The position numbers and the translations under genes are program-made. DNA of 64,000 nt from Diabrotica undecimpunctata (Eukaryota > Arthropoda > Insecta > Coleoptera > Chrysomelidae), in assembly GCF_040954645.1 (NCBI RefSeq), contig NC_092808.1:13321883-13385882 (forward strand). Reading direction: 5' to 3'. The notes under the pieces are model-generated. The model searched no databases and was not told where the DNA came from. It worked only from the letters and a program-made list of their open reading frames with translations. This document shows positions 12,232-24,859 of the stretch, in pieces (the first letter of the stretch is position 1; each line of letters opens with the position of its first letter).

Positions 12232-14316
12232 ATAGTTATGGCAACTATTGATAGCCTCAAACAAGAATCAGTACAATTCCTCTACAAACTTAGACTAGCC
12301 TCAAAACTAACTCGCTTAACTCGAAGAGAAACAGTCGAAAAAGAATATCAAGATATAAAAAATTGCATTCATCAGGCGGCCAAAGAGGCATTGGGGTACG
12401 AAGAAGCTGACAAAAGAAAAAATCCTGAGTGGTGGAACGAAGAAGTAGGAAAATTAATTAAAGACAAAAAAAAAGCTTATTAAACATGGCTATCCACGAA
12501 AGACTCAGAAGACCGCAGAATTTACAGAAGACTCAACAGGGAAGCAAAGAAGGAAGTCACTAAAAGAAAAAAACGAAATGTGGGAAGAGAAATGCGAAGA
12601 GATGGACCGATGCTTAGGAGGAACCAAAGTGACACAAGCTTGGAAATTCATACAAAGTATTAGAAAAGAAAGAAAAGATGAGGGAAATATAAACCTGATT
12701 CAAAATAAAAAGTGGGAAAAATATTACGAAACGCTATTAACAGAAAGTAGGCACGAATTTATAGAAAGACCTGACCATATCTCAATGACAGAAAACTCAG
12801 AGGTGCATAAGATAAACAAAAAAGAACTGAAAAAAGAATTGAAACAAATGAAAAATGGAAAAACACCCGGGCCTGGAGACATTCCCATCGAGTTGGTGAA
12901 ACATGGACCGGATGCTCTTTTGGAAAGCTTAGTGAATATTTTTAATAAATGCTTAATTGAAGGCCAAACGATTCCAGACGATTGGAATTTGGCCCACATT
13001 AGCCCCATTTATAAAAAGGGAGACAGAAAAGAATGCGGAAATTATAGAGGCATTAGCGTAACTAGCTCGCTGGGAAGGTTATATGGTCGTATATTGAAAA
13101 GAAGAATAGAAGAGGAGTATAAAGAAATTGAAGAACAAAGCGGCTTCAGAGCAGGAAGATCGTGCGTGGACAACACATTTACCCTTCAATAAGTAATTGA
13201 AAAACGAACAGCTCGAAACCTCCCTACGCATCTGGTATTTATAGATCTGGAGAAGGCTTATGATACAGTTCCTTTAAAACTCTTATTTAGTGTCTTGACG
13301 GAAACGGACCTTAGTAAAACATATCTAAAAGCAATACTGAACATCTATAAATGTCCTCAAAGCACTGTAAAAACAGGAAATACTTTCTCAAGGGTATTTA
13401 CAGTAACGAAAGGCTTGAGACAAGGATGTTGTCTTTCCCCCACCCTATTCAAAATATATATCCAAGAAACACTGCACCAGTGGAGACAAAAATGTGCGGG
13501 AATGGGGTTGAAGCTTAACAATCATTATCTGACAACGCTGTTCTTTGCAGATGATCAAGTACTAATTGCAAGCTGTGAAGAAGATGCAGATTATATGCTT
13601 AGAAAGCTCAAAGATGAATACGAAAAATGGGGAATGAGTATGAATATGTCTAAAACAGAATATATGCGAATAGGCAGTGAAGACGAAGACCCGGATTTGG
13701 AAATTAGACAAATGAAAAGGTGCTACGAATACAAATATTTGGGAAGTATTAGACTATAGAGTGCATAGAGAAGTATTAGACTATAGACTATAGACTATAG
13801 AGTGCAACAAGGCAGAAAGAGTGTTCAAATTCTGAATTCGATACTTTGGTCCAACAAAGCTACTATGAGAACTAAAATGACTATCTACAAAGTAATTGTA
13901 GAGCCCATTCTTACATATGGAGCAGAATGTTGGCAAATGACAGTAAAAGGAAAGAAAAAAGTTGACACGGTTGAAATGGACTACCTGAGAAGAGCTTGCC
14001 GTATATCAAGAGTAGAACGTATACCTAATTCTGAAATTAGAAGAAAAACAGATAGAGTACATACAACTTCTGAAAGAATAGAAACTAGACAGTTAATATG
14101 GTATGGACACGTACAGAGGATGGACGACAACAGATGACCAAAAAGAGCTATGGAATACAATCCAAGTAATAGAAGGAAACGAGGAAGACCAGCCAAGTCT
14201 TGGATACAAGGTGTTATGGAAACCATGAAAGACAGAGCCATTGATGAAGACATCTGGAGAGATAGAAAAAGATGGCGATCGAAATGCGGGAAGCGGCAGA
14301 AGCTGTAGGATCCCCG

Positions 14317-14355
<39 letters not shown>
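12232..14355 (+). mobile_element. LINE, 5'-truncated, RT broken
   Basis: The translation runs from the pre-RT region (NPEWWNEEVGK) through MKNGKTPGPGDIPIELVKHG, the RT fingers (ECGNYRGISV, EEQSGFRAGRS), LVFIDLEKAYDTVP, LRQGCCLSPTLF and the catalytic box FFADDQVLIA to the C-terminal RxLIWYGHVQRMDD region. At least four stops or frameshifts interrupt it (near 12481, 13190, 13757, 14138). The endonuclease part is absent. The sequence atatatttctaag occurs at both ends (12219-12231 and 14356-14368), a likely target duplication. The 3' end is a (TA)n tail after 'ctgtaggatccccg', as in RTE-type elements. Confidence 0.85.

Positions 14356-14361
<6 letters not shown>
14319..14361. repeat. (TA)n tail of LINE
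   Basis: TA microsatellite at the 3' end of the LINE. Confidence 0.9.
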
Positions 14362-14363
<2 letters not shown>

Positions 14364-14796
14364 CTAAGGACGTTACAAAGAATACTACATTAAATAAATT
14401 TTCGGTATATAAACAAAATCGGAAAAGTTTGGTAATCTAGAAAGACGAGATAGTGTTATGACAGAGAGGGTAGGTATTTACAAAAACTTCGTGAATTTTA
14501 GATGTTTTGTGACCGTCTTCAGTTCTCGTTTGCTGAGATCTAATAAAATAGCTGAAGGCTTTCTGTCAAAGCTAATTATATGCTTGACATGAATTTGGAT
14601 TTTGTCAGCTAGTTTGTTCCTTTTGGCCTCTTGTCGATAACCTTGTTAGAGACACTTTAGCATTTTCAGTTTGTGTTGTTCTATTTTATAAATAGTTTCA
14701 CTACCTACATGATGGAAATAGACTGATCTCTTTAGGTCTTACATTCTTGATTATATCTCCTCCATTTGTTGCTTTAGGCAACATTATGTTTCTCTT

Positions 14797-15990
14797 TTAT
14801 TTTCTGGTGTTCTTACGATGCTTTCCATTTTTTAATTCCTCGGGCTTTCTTTGAGTTTGTGGTCTTCTCTCTCTTTGCCTTTCTATAATGAAATTTGCAT
14901 CCCAGAAAGACTGTCTATTTAGAGAAGAAATAGCCGACTTGAGATTTGGATTACGTCTAAGCCATGATTGTATTTTCTGACAGTAATATATTTTAAAAGG
15001 GAACATGAATGCTAAATCCAAAGACAGAGAAAGATAGACAATCGTCAAATGATTAAACCTAACTGTTTCAATCGGTTCAAGATTTCTTGTATGGCTGTAG
15101 TGTACGTCCAAAATAAGCACTACAGGATCATCTTCGGTTGGTTTCACATGCGAAATAAAATGTTTAATCACTGTGTGAATGTATGTTGTTGAATCCAGCC
15201 TGATGGAGCACCATCTAACAACTCGGCTCTCATGTTTTTCTGGGGGAACACGAACAAAGGTGGGACAAATCGACCAATTGTGCTCATACAAAACACCACA
15301 GTGGCTAGTAACCTCTCTCAGCTGCAGTCACGGTGCAAACTTGCTTCTCTTACCTTTTAGCGAAATAACGCGAGGGTGTTTTGTCTACACTGTTATTCCC
15401 GTTTCATCAACGTTGTAGAGTCTCGCTGGCTAAATCTGATTTTCTCCAAAGCGGGTTCAAGCAAGCTAAAGAAACGTGTTAAGTTTTCTTCCGTGAAGCC
15501 CTTTATTTTTGCTTTAAAAAGGCTTGCCTAGATTTAAGTTCGAATGACGTTTTAAGAATCTCTTAAGCCATTTTGTACTCTTAAAAATGGATGGGAAATA
15601 CCTATCTGCTATGCAAATTGATAAGCTAACCGTCCGATGTTGTCAAACCATAATACCGCTTATTCATCTTCAAAAAATAGGAAACCAAATGTTTTTCCAA
15701 GTTTAATGCAAACAGGTCTCCGACCAGGAGAAGCTGGTCAACTGCCTTTTTTTACATAGTCCTCTAATGTTGATTTCGGAACTTTTATGCTTTTTACCCC
15801 TTCCAGTTTCTTAATTTTGGATATCCGATTTTGGAAGCATACCATATATACTAAAATATTCCTGTGGTTTTGTGTTTTAGTTTCACGGGTACGATATTCT
15901 GATCAAATTGTTCCTCCCTTCTCAAAAAGCAATTATCTGTCCAAGGCTGATTCTAAAGACTCTTCAGTCCTTTCGTTTGTTGATTAATTT
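14797..15990 (-). mobile_element. pogo-like transposon, decayed
   Basis: The minus strand shows in order a psq-type HTH remnant (KSIKVPKSTLEDYVKKGS), LYNVDETGITV, VVLILDVHYSHTRNLE, an LDLAFMFPFKIYYCQ block and the C-terminal IQSWLRRNPN. The usual H-K-L-Q-P-L-D motif is damaged (LSLSLDLAF). Several stops and frameshifts occur. Terminal repeats not found. Confidence 0.75.
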
Positions 15991-16739
15991 AGGTGAAATT
16001 TCTTTTTGAATCACGGTACCACTAAGCGTGTGAAGAATATCAGAGTTATATGAATTTATCTACTAAGCTTCTATGTGCATATATTTTTAAGATTTTAAGA
16101 GGATAGCTCCATCCGTAAACAGTCAAATGACCTGAGACCCGGGTCTATTAAGTGATCCAGATCCGTTGATCTGGGTTCTTCAAAAATACCGGTATTTTCC
16201 ATAACTAGTAGAGATATCATTAGATTATATAGGTTCTACAATAAAACAAACTTAGACACAAGAAACATATTTTAATACTGTGTACTTTATATATTTTATA
16301 ATAAATTAAGTAAGTGGACATGTGTAGGTTGTTTAGAGAATTGTGTTAAAAACATATATAAAAATGTCTTTTCAGAATAACAGTAGACTTTATCGGTAGT
16401 TTTAATTTGGCCATCTTCGTAATTTTATATGTGACAGTTTGGTCTATTGGTTAGAATTACTTAAAGGACGCAACTTTTGATTAACTTGACCATAAAAAGA
16501 AATATTTAAGTGGCAAATATACCATAAGTGTTTCTTTTACCTTACGTTAGTTAGTGTGATAGATATTGTAGTTTTTCAGAGATACAAATAAATCTGATGA
16601 CATTAACATCAAGATATTTAAGGTATTTACAAAAAGTTTTTAGGTTTACGATAGAAAAAAAAATACGTGAAATTTGGCTATGCCAACAGCAAAGAGATTA
16701 TAAGAAAACCCTGAAAAAAAATCAGACCTAATTGACAAC
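15991..16739. other. no gene recognised
   Basis: AT-rich, stops in all frames. Near 16135-16175 there are short direct and inverted GATC/CCGGG motifs of no clear meaning. Confidence 0.4.
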
Positions 16740-16995
16740 TAGGAATGAATAGTAAATTCGAAGAACTGTTTAAAATCAAAAGCCGAAATCTTGGTCATAT
16801 ATTATGAGGAACTAAGAAAAGTATGAGTATCTACTCTAATTTATTATCAAAGGAAAGATTGACGCCTTAAGAGGTCCCGGAGGAAAAATATCCTGGTTTG
16901 ATAACTTGTTAACGTCAACCGAACAACAGAATTGGTATAGCATTAATTATTGCCTACAAAAAGAAAATTAATCCCGTCATAAGAGAGATTTGTTA
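16740..16995 (+). mobile_element. LINE 3' fragment
   Basis: Degraded copy of the RT C-terminal block: LGHILRG ... KGKIDALRGPGGKISWFDNL, corresponding to the LGHIMRN-x-GKVFGKRGIGRRRISWLKNL block better preserved at 34200-34330. Confidence 0.5.
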
Positions 16996-17320
16996 GGTAG
17001 AAATAACTAGGGGAGGCTGGTCTAAAACGGCATACTTGGGTAAAACGGCTCATTACTGGTTTTGAATTAACTGTGCACATCTGGAGTTGCATTCCATCTC
17101 AGAACGCTAAATGGTAGTACTGTCGACAACCTTTATGAAACTGCGTGTCTCAGTTGTTATACATTCTGTTATAATAGTGTTTATAATTAGTTGAGTGAAT
17201 AGTTTTCATTCAGTTCTTGATTACGAGCTAATATATCGTTTCTTGATAAGTCAAAAAATGTGTTTATGTTCTTATCTATTCCCAATGATTCCCAGAGACA
17301 TATAATACAAGATATACTGA

Positions 17321-17500
17321 CTGCTACAACACAATCGCGTTCCTCCAGTGCGACAGAGATAAATGACGCAAAGCAGTCCCCGCATCTCTGTTTAATGGAC
17401 CGGGTTTATCGACCACGTGACCTTCTCATTGGTCACTGAGTTCGAGTGGTCGATAAACCTGGCAAATTAGAAAGGGATGCAGGGACTACATTGTGTTAGT
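17321..17500. mobile_element. small palindromic MITE
   Basis: Imperfect inverted repeat of about 180 bp. The left end ctacaacacaat pairs with attgtgttag at the right, and the inner arms ggtttatcgaccac and gtggtcgataaacc flank a short centre. No coding content. Lies inside the pogo element. Confidence 0.65.
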
Positions 17501-17509
17501 TTTAATACA

Positions 17510-17930
17510 AGGGCATTCACCAGCTTCATCTTGATATTTTGAGAGATAGATCTGTCTTTCCAAACTTTAATTAGGCGTCTCATCGCATTCTTGCCATACC
17601 AATACGTCTCCGAACTTCTGCTTCACAGTTACCATCTTTAGTTATACTGGAGCTGATATAGACAAAACTGTCCACTATTGGTATTCCTGTAACATATTAG
17701 TCAGTTGAATAGTGTGGAATCTGTCGACCACCATTAGTTTTCTCTTAGTTTTATTGATTTTCAGACCAACTTTATTGCTTTCGTACTCAACTCTCCGCAG
17801 GAGATTAAACAGTTCTTGCTCATTTGCTGCTATAAGTGCAGTGTCATCAGCAAATCAAATTGGAGATTTTCCTACCAGCCACTGTTACAGTGATCATGGT
17901 CGGCAACATACGTAAGAAAAACAAATAGGC
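17510..17930 (-). mobile_element. LINE RT fragment
   Basis: The minus strand reads ADDTALIAANEQELFNLLRR then VGLKINKTKRKLMVVD, the RT catalytic box and following helix, then degenerates. Confidence 0.6.
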
Positions 17931-18284
17931 AAACCTGGGATGAAAACTCAATGCAAAATGAAATCGAAGCTGTTTGTCGTCCACAAATGGGTCCACAAAT
18001 AAAAAATTCAACGTTTTATTCACAACCTTGAGAAGACGAGCAAGTAACTACAATAAAAGAGTTAAAAATAACAATAAAGTACTTTGTAGATTTTATACCA
18101 CATTTACAATCGTCCAAGACAACGAACATTTGATATTATTAGAAGCGCGATAATATCGATTGACCTGTGATGATTTGAGAAGACTTGCTTATGACTGGAC
18201 AGAAGCAAATAATTTTGACCACAGGTTCAACAAGGAATCGAAACGTGCTGGATGGGACTGGTTTAAACGCTTTAGGAATAGACA

Positions 18285-18808
18285 AGCTTTGCTGACGATC
18301 AAGTAGTTATTGCACAAGACCAAGACTACCTCAGCTACATGATGAAGAAACTACAAGAATATATCAAGGCTGGCCTAGATATTAACCTCGCGAAAACAGA
18401 GTACCTATCTACAAGTGAAGAAGACATACAAGATCTACAGATTGACGACAACGTAACAATCAAAGGAAAGGATAAATTCAAATACTTGGGGTTTATAATC
18501 ACGAAAAAGGCAACAACAGAGGAAGAAATTACACAAAGATTAGGACAAACAAGAACAGCAATCCGACAACTTAACTCAGTAAGGTGGGATAGACACCTAA
18601 ATATGAAGACAAAAACACAGATTTATAAAACATTAGTGCGAAGTATTATGACATATGGGGCTGAAAATTGAATCATAAACAAGAAAAACAGCAGTAAGAT
18701 AGTAACAACAGAGATGGAATGCTTGCGAAGATGCTGCAGAGTAACAAGAATGGATAGGAGAAGTAATGACGAAATAAAGCAAAGAACATCAATAGAAACA
18801 GACATACT

Positions 18809-18853
<45 letters not shown>

Positions 18854-19097
18854 AAAAATACTAAAGTGGTATGGACATGTAAGAAGAACTAGCGACAGCA
18901 GATGGATAAAGACAATAACCGAGTGAAGCCCCATAGGAAAGAGGAAAAAAAGACGACCCCGAAAATCCTGGAGGAACGAAGTAGACGACGCCATGAGTAA
19001 GAGAGGCCTAAACGATGGAGAATGGGACAACAGAGACAGAGATGGAAACGGTTGAGCGAGGGAAGGCAGTGAACACTGTAGAATCCCTGAATATATA
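18285..19097 (+). mobile_element. LINE, 5'-truncated, inserted in pogo element
   Basis: Starts within the RT catalytic box (SFADDQVVIAQ) and continues through DKFKYLGFIITKKATTEEEI, RSIMTYGAEN (stop), CLRRCCRVTRMDRRSN, KWYGHVRRTSDSRW and GKRKKRRPRKSWRNEVDDAM to a 3' end 'gaatccctgaatata'. The target duplication taggaatagaca is exact at 18273-18284 and 19098-19109. A TA microsatellite (about 18811-18848) has expanded inside the former coding region. FADDQ is shared with the LINE at 12232, suggesting the same clade. Confidence 0.88.
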
Positions 19098-20772
19098 TAG
19101 GAATAGACATCCCAATATTTCATTAAGGAGGCCTAAAAATACCTTGATAGCTAGAGCAATGGCATTTAACAAACCGAATATAGCATAATTTTAAAATCAT
19201 ATCGACAAATATAAATTTAAAGTGATATAAGGTTGAATGCTTGAATAAATGAACTTTTCATTTCTCCATGAACGAATCTACAATGCTTATTAGACTGGAG
19301 TGTCCATCGTTCTGAATCCACCAAAAATATTTGCTGTTACTGGTAAAAAACAAGTTGATACTATCGTGGGGGCTGAACGCAGAATACAGATGCCACAGTT
19401 GTTTGTTGTACAAACCCAATTGGAAATAACATTCCCCCAACATTTATATGTTCGAGAAAAAATTGAGAATAGATTTATTAAGCTCCTATAGCTTCAGTCG
19501 CATTTCCTCAAGAATCGGCTGGATTACAGGTAAGATCTTTCTCAAGTGGTTGAAGCATTTCCAGAAGTTCGGTCATGCAACCAAGTAATCACCTATTTTG
19601 CTGGTTCTGGATCGACACATTAGCCACAAGAACTGGAGTGTGTTGCAGTATGCAAAAGAGAATGGCATAATACTCGTTAGCTTGCCTGAACATTGCAGTC
19701 ATCGCATCCAACCATTGGAGGTTTCATTCTTTGCACCTTTGAAAGCGTATTTGACTCAGGATACGGATACGAAAAAATCAGGAACAATGAAGGAAGACCA
19801 ATTTCTCAGAAACAAGTCGCAGATGTCTTCCACGTAGCATACGGAAAATCAGGTACTGTCGAAAATGCAGTGAGTGTCTTTAAAAATAAAGGTCTCCGGT
19901 CTGTTGATCCTAATATTTTCCCTGATCATCTCGTTTTTCCTTTTAGAACAACAAACCTAATCCAGCAGCATTGTCAGTCAACGTTGATGAAATTAATGAA
20001 GAATCAACTATATCGCAGATTGAAAAGGAGAAATCGTACGATCAAGCAAACAGCACGAAAAATGTTACCGTCCACATCAAAACAAACAACTACACGCAAA
20101 AAAAACCCACTCCAACTGTACTCAGAAACAGAGAAAATTCAAATTCAAACTACAAACAGGTTAGGAAACTAATTGAAATAGACCAGAAGAAGCATTTGAA
20201 AGTGAACCTGATGATAACGAAGATGCTTATTTTGCTTATTTTGTTGCGAAGTGTTCTCAAAATTCAAGCCAGCGGAACCGTGGATACGATGCTGCAAATG
20301 TAAGCACTGGGCGCATGTTTTTTGTTCAGGAATTGCACCAAAAACTAAAACATACATTTACAATGCGTGTATTTGAATGTAGGTACGCCATTTTGCCCTG
20401 AACTATCAAAGACTCAAAATACTTGAATTTGTTTATATTTTTGTTAAAATATGGGCTATGATTGATTAGAATTTGTGATATTTGTGACAATAGTACAATC
20501 TCAGATGTCCAGCGCAGAAGAGTTGCATTTCATAATTTTTTCTTTGTATTAATATGCCATTTTAGATAGACTTTTTGGAGTAAAACTGTTTACTGTATTT
20601 GAATGCATGAATATTTTTTTCTGCAATGGATGATTAGTTTCGTTTCTTTGTAACATATAGGGTAAATACCAAATATATATTACATCTGATGCAGTTTCTA
20701 CTGTCTCTTTAAGTTGACTTGTGTTAAAAGTATGACATTTTAAAAAAAGTGTATGCCGTTTTAGGCCAGCCT

Positions 20773-21623
20773 AAAGGAATTTAAAGAAATACGACGTTGA
20801 AATATTTTCACTGGCTTATCAATATGTGGGACTAAGAAACACAAATAAAGAAAAGGATTTTAGAGGTTCTTGAAAATTTTTGTTTTTAGAGGATGGCAAA
20901 TTAACTTTCAATGTAAGATACTGATTGTTCAATAAGATTTGCCGGTATATAAGATATACCGTTATTAGTTTCGTCGTTTTATTTTTCTAAGATTTCACTT
21001 GTCCTTTATTAACACATTTTAAGTTTATGGTAGATCTATCAAAACATTCGTATAGTTATAGCTGTTTAAAGTTAACGTATCATATTGTTAGAATGAAGTT
21101 TTTACATTAGAACGAGTTTCAGTTTTTATTTTTAGTAGTGTATCTGCTTTTTACAGCAATTCTCGAGGCAGCCTACAATACATGTCGTTATATACAAAAT
21201 CGACTATTTTAAATCGTCTACGACACCATCAAAGAATAGGGATTATAAAACATTTTATAAATTTTCGCAAACAATTTATCACTAGTTGTTAATATCAGTG
21301 CAGAGTCTTTTAAAACTAAGTGGGCGAGTGTATTTTATCTACCAGACAATTTATATTACGTAAAAACACTAGTTGTACAAAGAATGATTATAAAAGGGAA
21401 TCAATAAGCGTTTAGATTGGTAAGGTGATGACAAAAAAAAAAGATAATATAATAAAAATCATCACCATACATACTCTCAGATGCAAAAAAAAGGAACGGA
21501 GAAAATTTTGGTCAAATTCACAGTTTTTAAATTTTTTTATTTTTAGCTATTTTGACGAACGATTAAAATTATTGCAAAATACGTTTTTGGAAAGTATATG
21601 TTTAATAGTAGACGCAACGAGCT
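20773..21623. other. no gene recognised
   Basis: AT-rich DNA between the pogo element and the large palindrome. Short ORFs only. Confidence 0.4.
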
Positions 21624-24098
21624 CCATAATAGCCCAGTCTGGTTATGCAAAAATCATCGATTTCACGGTAAAATTTTTCGCAGATATCTGAAGCTTTTAA
21701 GACATAGGTGGGGGTTACTAGATGACGAATAGATGAAAAAGTATTCGTATTTTTACCTTCCGTTTTTTTTAAACAATAATTTATGGTCACAATTTGATTT
21801 TTTGTATAATTTGTTTAAAATTGATAAATAATTTACCGAGATATTTGCAAAAAAGCAGTTTTTTTGCACTAAGTTATAAATTTTATTAATTTTTTTATTA
21901 ACAAAACAAAATGTTATTATTACATTTGAACATCGAGGATTTACCGTCTTTTAAATTTGTGGGAAATTTCCCCCCAATAGGCCAAATAGTTTAAAAGTTA
22001 TTTAATTTATTTATCCCTGAGGCTAAATATTTAAACTATTGAACTTACTCTATTAATGATGCTAGACACATTTGGCAAATTTCATAGGATTCTTTAAGAC
22101 TTAAACTATCTCAGAAGTTAAATGCATATTGCGTTTTTATCGAAATTATTTACAAAATAAACGTTTGAAAAAGGGATATGTTTTTTACTTATAAACAATT
22201 GTAATAAGTTCTATATTTTTTAAGTTACAGACTTGTACGTACAACGATTGGATAGCTGGTAAAAAAACTCACATTAAAAAAAAACCTTCTATGACCAATA
22301 GGAACGAAGTTAGGGACTATTTTTAAAAAAATCATATTTTATAAACATTAAGAAGTAAAATTTGCACAAATTTTGAATTAAAATCTAAACTTTATATTGA
22401 AACTTATAGCTATAAAATTCATCCATCTTTTCAAAACTTACAGCTCTTCGAAACGAAGGTACTTTCGAAAGATCGACATAGGAAAGTGGAGGGGATAACT
22501 GTTTGAGCTCCATTTTTTTTCGAGATCGGAACTTCAAATTCAAACACTTAGGAAAAATTTACATTATCTCGGCTTCCATTGCAGCTAGAAACCTCTTTTT
22601 TTTAATCTGGGGTGAGTCCATTTGAAATTTTGTTTTAATTTAATTTGGCTTGAATAGTCTGTCGCACTATTAATAATGACGACATAATTTTCACCCCCCC
22701 CCCCCCCGGAAATGAAATCCCGGAAAATCAACATTTATTTTTTGTTCATTTTATATCAATGATGTAATAATACTTATATATTTTTTAATATAAATTTTAG
22801 GAAATTTTTTACACATCATATTATTATATTTCTTATATTAATTATAATTATGTTGATTTTTTGGGATTTTCCGAGATTTACGGTGGGGAGGGGGGTGAAA
22901 ATTATGTCATAATTATTAGTACTGCGACAGACTATTCCAGCCGAATTAAAAAAAAGTAAGTTTTTACGGTGAATTTCAAATGGACTCAATGTGTTCCATA
23001 TTTCCCGGCCAGTGAAAACGATATAGTTATTCATATTTCGACGAGCTACCCAGATTAAAAAAAAGAGGTTTCTAGCTGCAATGGAAGCCGAGATAATGTA
23101 AATTTTTCCTACGAGTTGCAATTTGAAGTTCCGATCTCGAAATAAAACGGACCTGAAACAATTATCCCCTCCACTTTCTCATGTCGATCTTTCGAAAGTA
23201 TCTTCGTTTGCAAGGGCTGTAAGTTTCGAAAAATTGAATGAGTTTTATAGCTATAAGTTTCAATATAATGTTTAGATTTTCATTAAAAAATTTGTGCAAA
23301 TTTTATTTCTTAATGTTTATAAACAAAGGAGTTTAAAAAAATAGTCCCTAACTTCGTTCCTATTGGTCATAGGAGGTTTTTTTTTTTAAATGTGAGTTTT
23401 TTTACCAGCTATCCAATGGTTGTATAAGTCTGTAGCCTAAAAAATGTAGAAGTAAAAACATACCCCTTTTTCAAATGTTTATTTTGTAAATAATATCGAT
23501 GAATACGAAATATGCATTTAATTTCTGAGATAGTTTAAGTCTTAAAGAATCCTATGAAATTTGCTAATTGTGACTAGCATCATTAATAGAGCAAGTTTAA
23601 TATTTTAAATATTTAGCCTCAGGGATAAATAAAATAATAACTTTTAAACTATTTGATTGATCGGGGGGAAATTTCACACAAATTTAAAAGAGGGTAATTC
23701 CCCGATGTTCAAAAGTATTAATAAAATTTTACTTTGTTAATAAAAAAATTTAAAATTAAATAAAATTTACAAATTAGTGCAAAAAACTGCTTTTTTGCAA
23801 ATATCTCCTTAAATTATTTATCAATTTTACTTTAAAAAACGGGAAAATAAAGATATTCTTGATATAAAAAAATGATATAAATATTGTGTGTGTAAAATAT
23901 CAGGAAAAAAACTTATAGACAAAAAATCAAATTGTGACCATAAATTATTGTTTAAAAAAAAACTCAAGGTAAAAATACGAGTACTTTTTCATCTATTCGT
24001 CATCTAGTAACCCTCACCTATGTCTTAAAAGCTTTAGATATCTGCGAAAAATTTTTGTACCTTTTTTTTAACCAGACTGGGCTATAATAAGAGCGGAT
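21624..24098. repeat. large imperfect palindrome (long-TIR element or foldback)
   Basis: The left arm (about 21624-22734) is repeated as the reverse complement at about 22850-24098. Matching landmarks: ataatagcccagtctggtt at both outer ends, gtcacaatttgattttttg, cctaacttcgttcctattgg and ctttcgaaagtatcttcg on the right against their complements on the left. The right arm is about 110-140 bp longer owing to an insertion near 23750-23920. The centre (22735-22849) is AT-rich and unique. A C15 run is at 22695-22708. No ORF of note. Confidence 0.85.
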
Positions 24099-24393
24099 CA
24101 TAATGGTATTTGTTTATTTAGTTAGAGTGACGCATTTGTCAACTTATTTAAATATTTTCTAACTATTTTAACAAAAAAGTTACTGTTTTATTTTATTCTA
24201 ATCACATTTTCGTAATAAAAACCTATTAATTGACAAAGTTTCTGGTTTCCTAATAAAAATGTAACTATTTCACAATAAGTAATTGCTAATGGGATTCCTT
24301 CGTCCCAATGACAACCAGTTATAAATCGACAAAAACGCCCAAAACTTGCTATTAGTCAAATAAATTTGGGACAACTTTTTTACTTGTCTTATT

Positions 24394-24735
24394 AGTAAAA
24401 CTAGTTCTAACTTCTAACATTGTTATTGATGCATCAATAATATTTTGGGTACGACTGTGTGTTTACTAGTCACACCACTATCGAATAGCTGTTGAGTGTA
24501 TTGTTTTTTTAGGTGTGTGAGTAAAGCTGAAATATTATTTGATAAAACGGGAAACCAATAAAAGATTATCAGTAAAACTAGTTTTAAATTTTTACATTTT
24601 TATTGGTGAATCAATACTTTTGGGTACAACTTGTCATACCACTAACGAATAGCTTTTGAATGTATTGTTTTTTGAAGGTGTGTGAGTAAAGCTGAAATAT
24701 TATTTGATAAAACGGTAAACCAATAAAAAAGTAAC
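24394..24735. repeat. two-copy tandem duplication, period 177 bp
   Basis: The block starting agtaaaactagtt occurs at 24394 and again at 24571. Both copies contain tgtgtgagtaaagctgaaat and end gataaaacgg-aaaccaataaaa, differing by small indels. Confidence 0.8.
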
Positions 24736-24859
24736 GTGCTTTTACTTAAGATCAAGTGCTACGAAAGCTCTAACTTTGATTTTTATATAATATGATTATA
24801 TGATATGAATTTTGATTTTTAAATTAGATGGAAAATCCGAAAGGCAATTTTTAAATTTA

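Larger units (their letters stand above)
17014..20772 (+). mobile_element. pogo-like transposon with TIRs, interrupted by other elements
   Basis: Both ends carry the inverted repeat AGGCTGGTCTAAAACGGCAT (right copy AGGCTGGCCTAAAACGGCAT). Transposase remnants on the plus strand: RLAYDWTEANNFDHRFNKE near 18170, WDWFKRFRNR up to a LINE insertion, resuming after it as HPNISLRRPKNT, then LNPPKIFAVTGKK (19310), LVLDRHISHKNW (19600), LPEHCSHRIQPLEVSFFAPLKAY (19680) and a lysine-rich tail. Frameshifts near 19490 and 19790 and the insertions make it non-functional. Nested inside: a 180-bp palindromic MITE, a minus-strand RT fragment and a LINE. Confidence 0.85.

Noticed and set aside
17712..17915. Plus-strand open frame
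   Set aside because: Antisense of a minus-strand LINE RT fragment.
22816..23121. Minus-strand open frame inside the large palindrome
   Set aside because: No recognisable domain; its counterpart on the other arm is not open, so chance is more likely.
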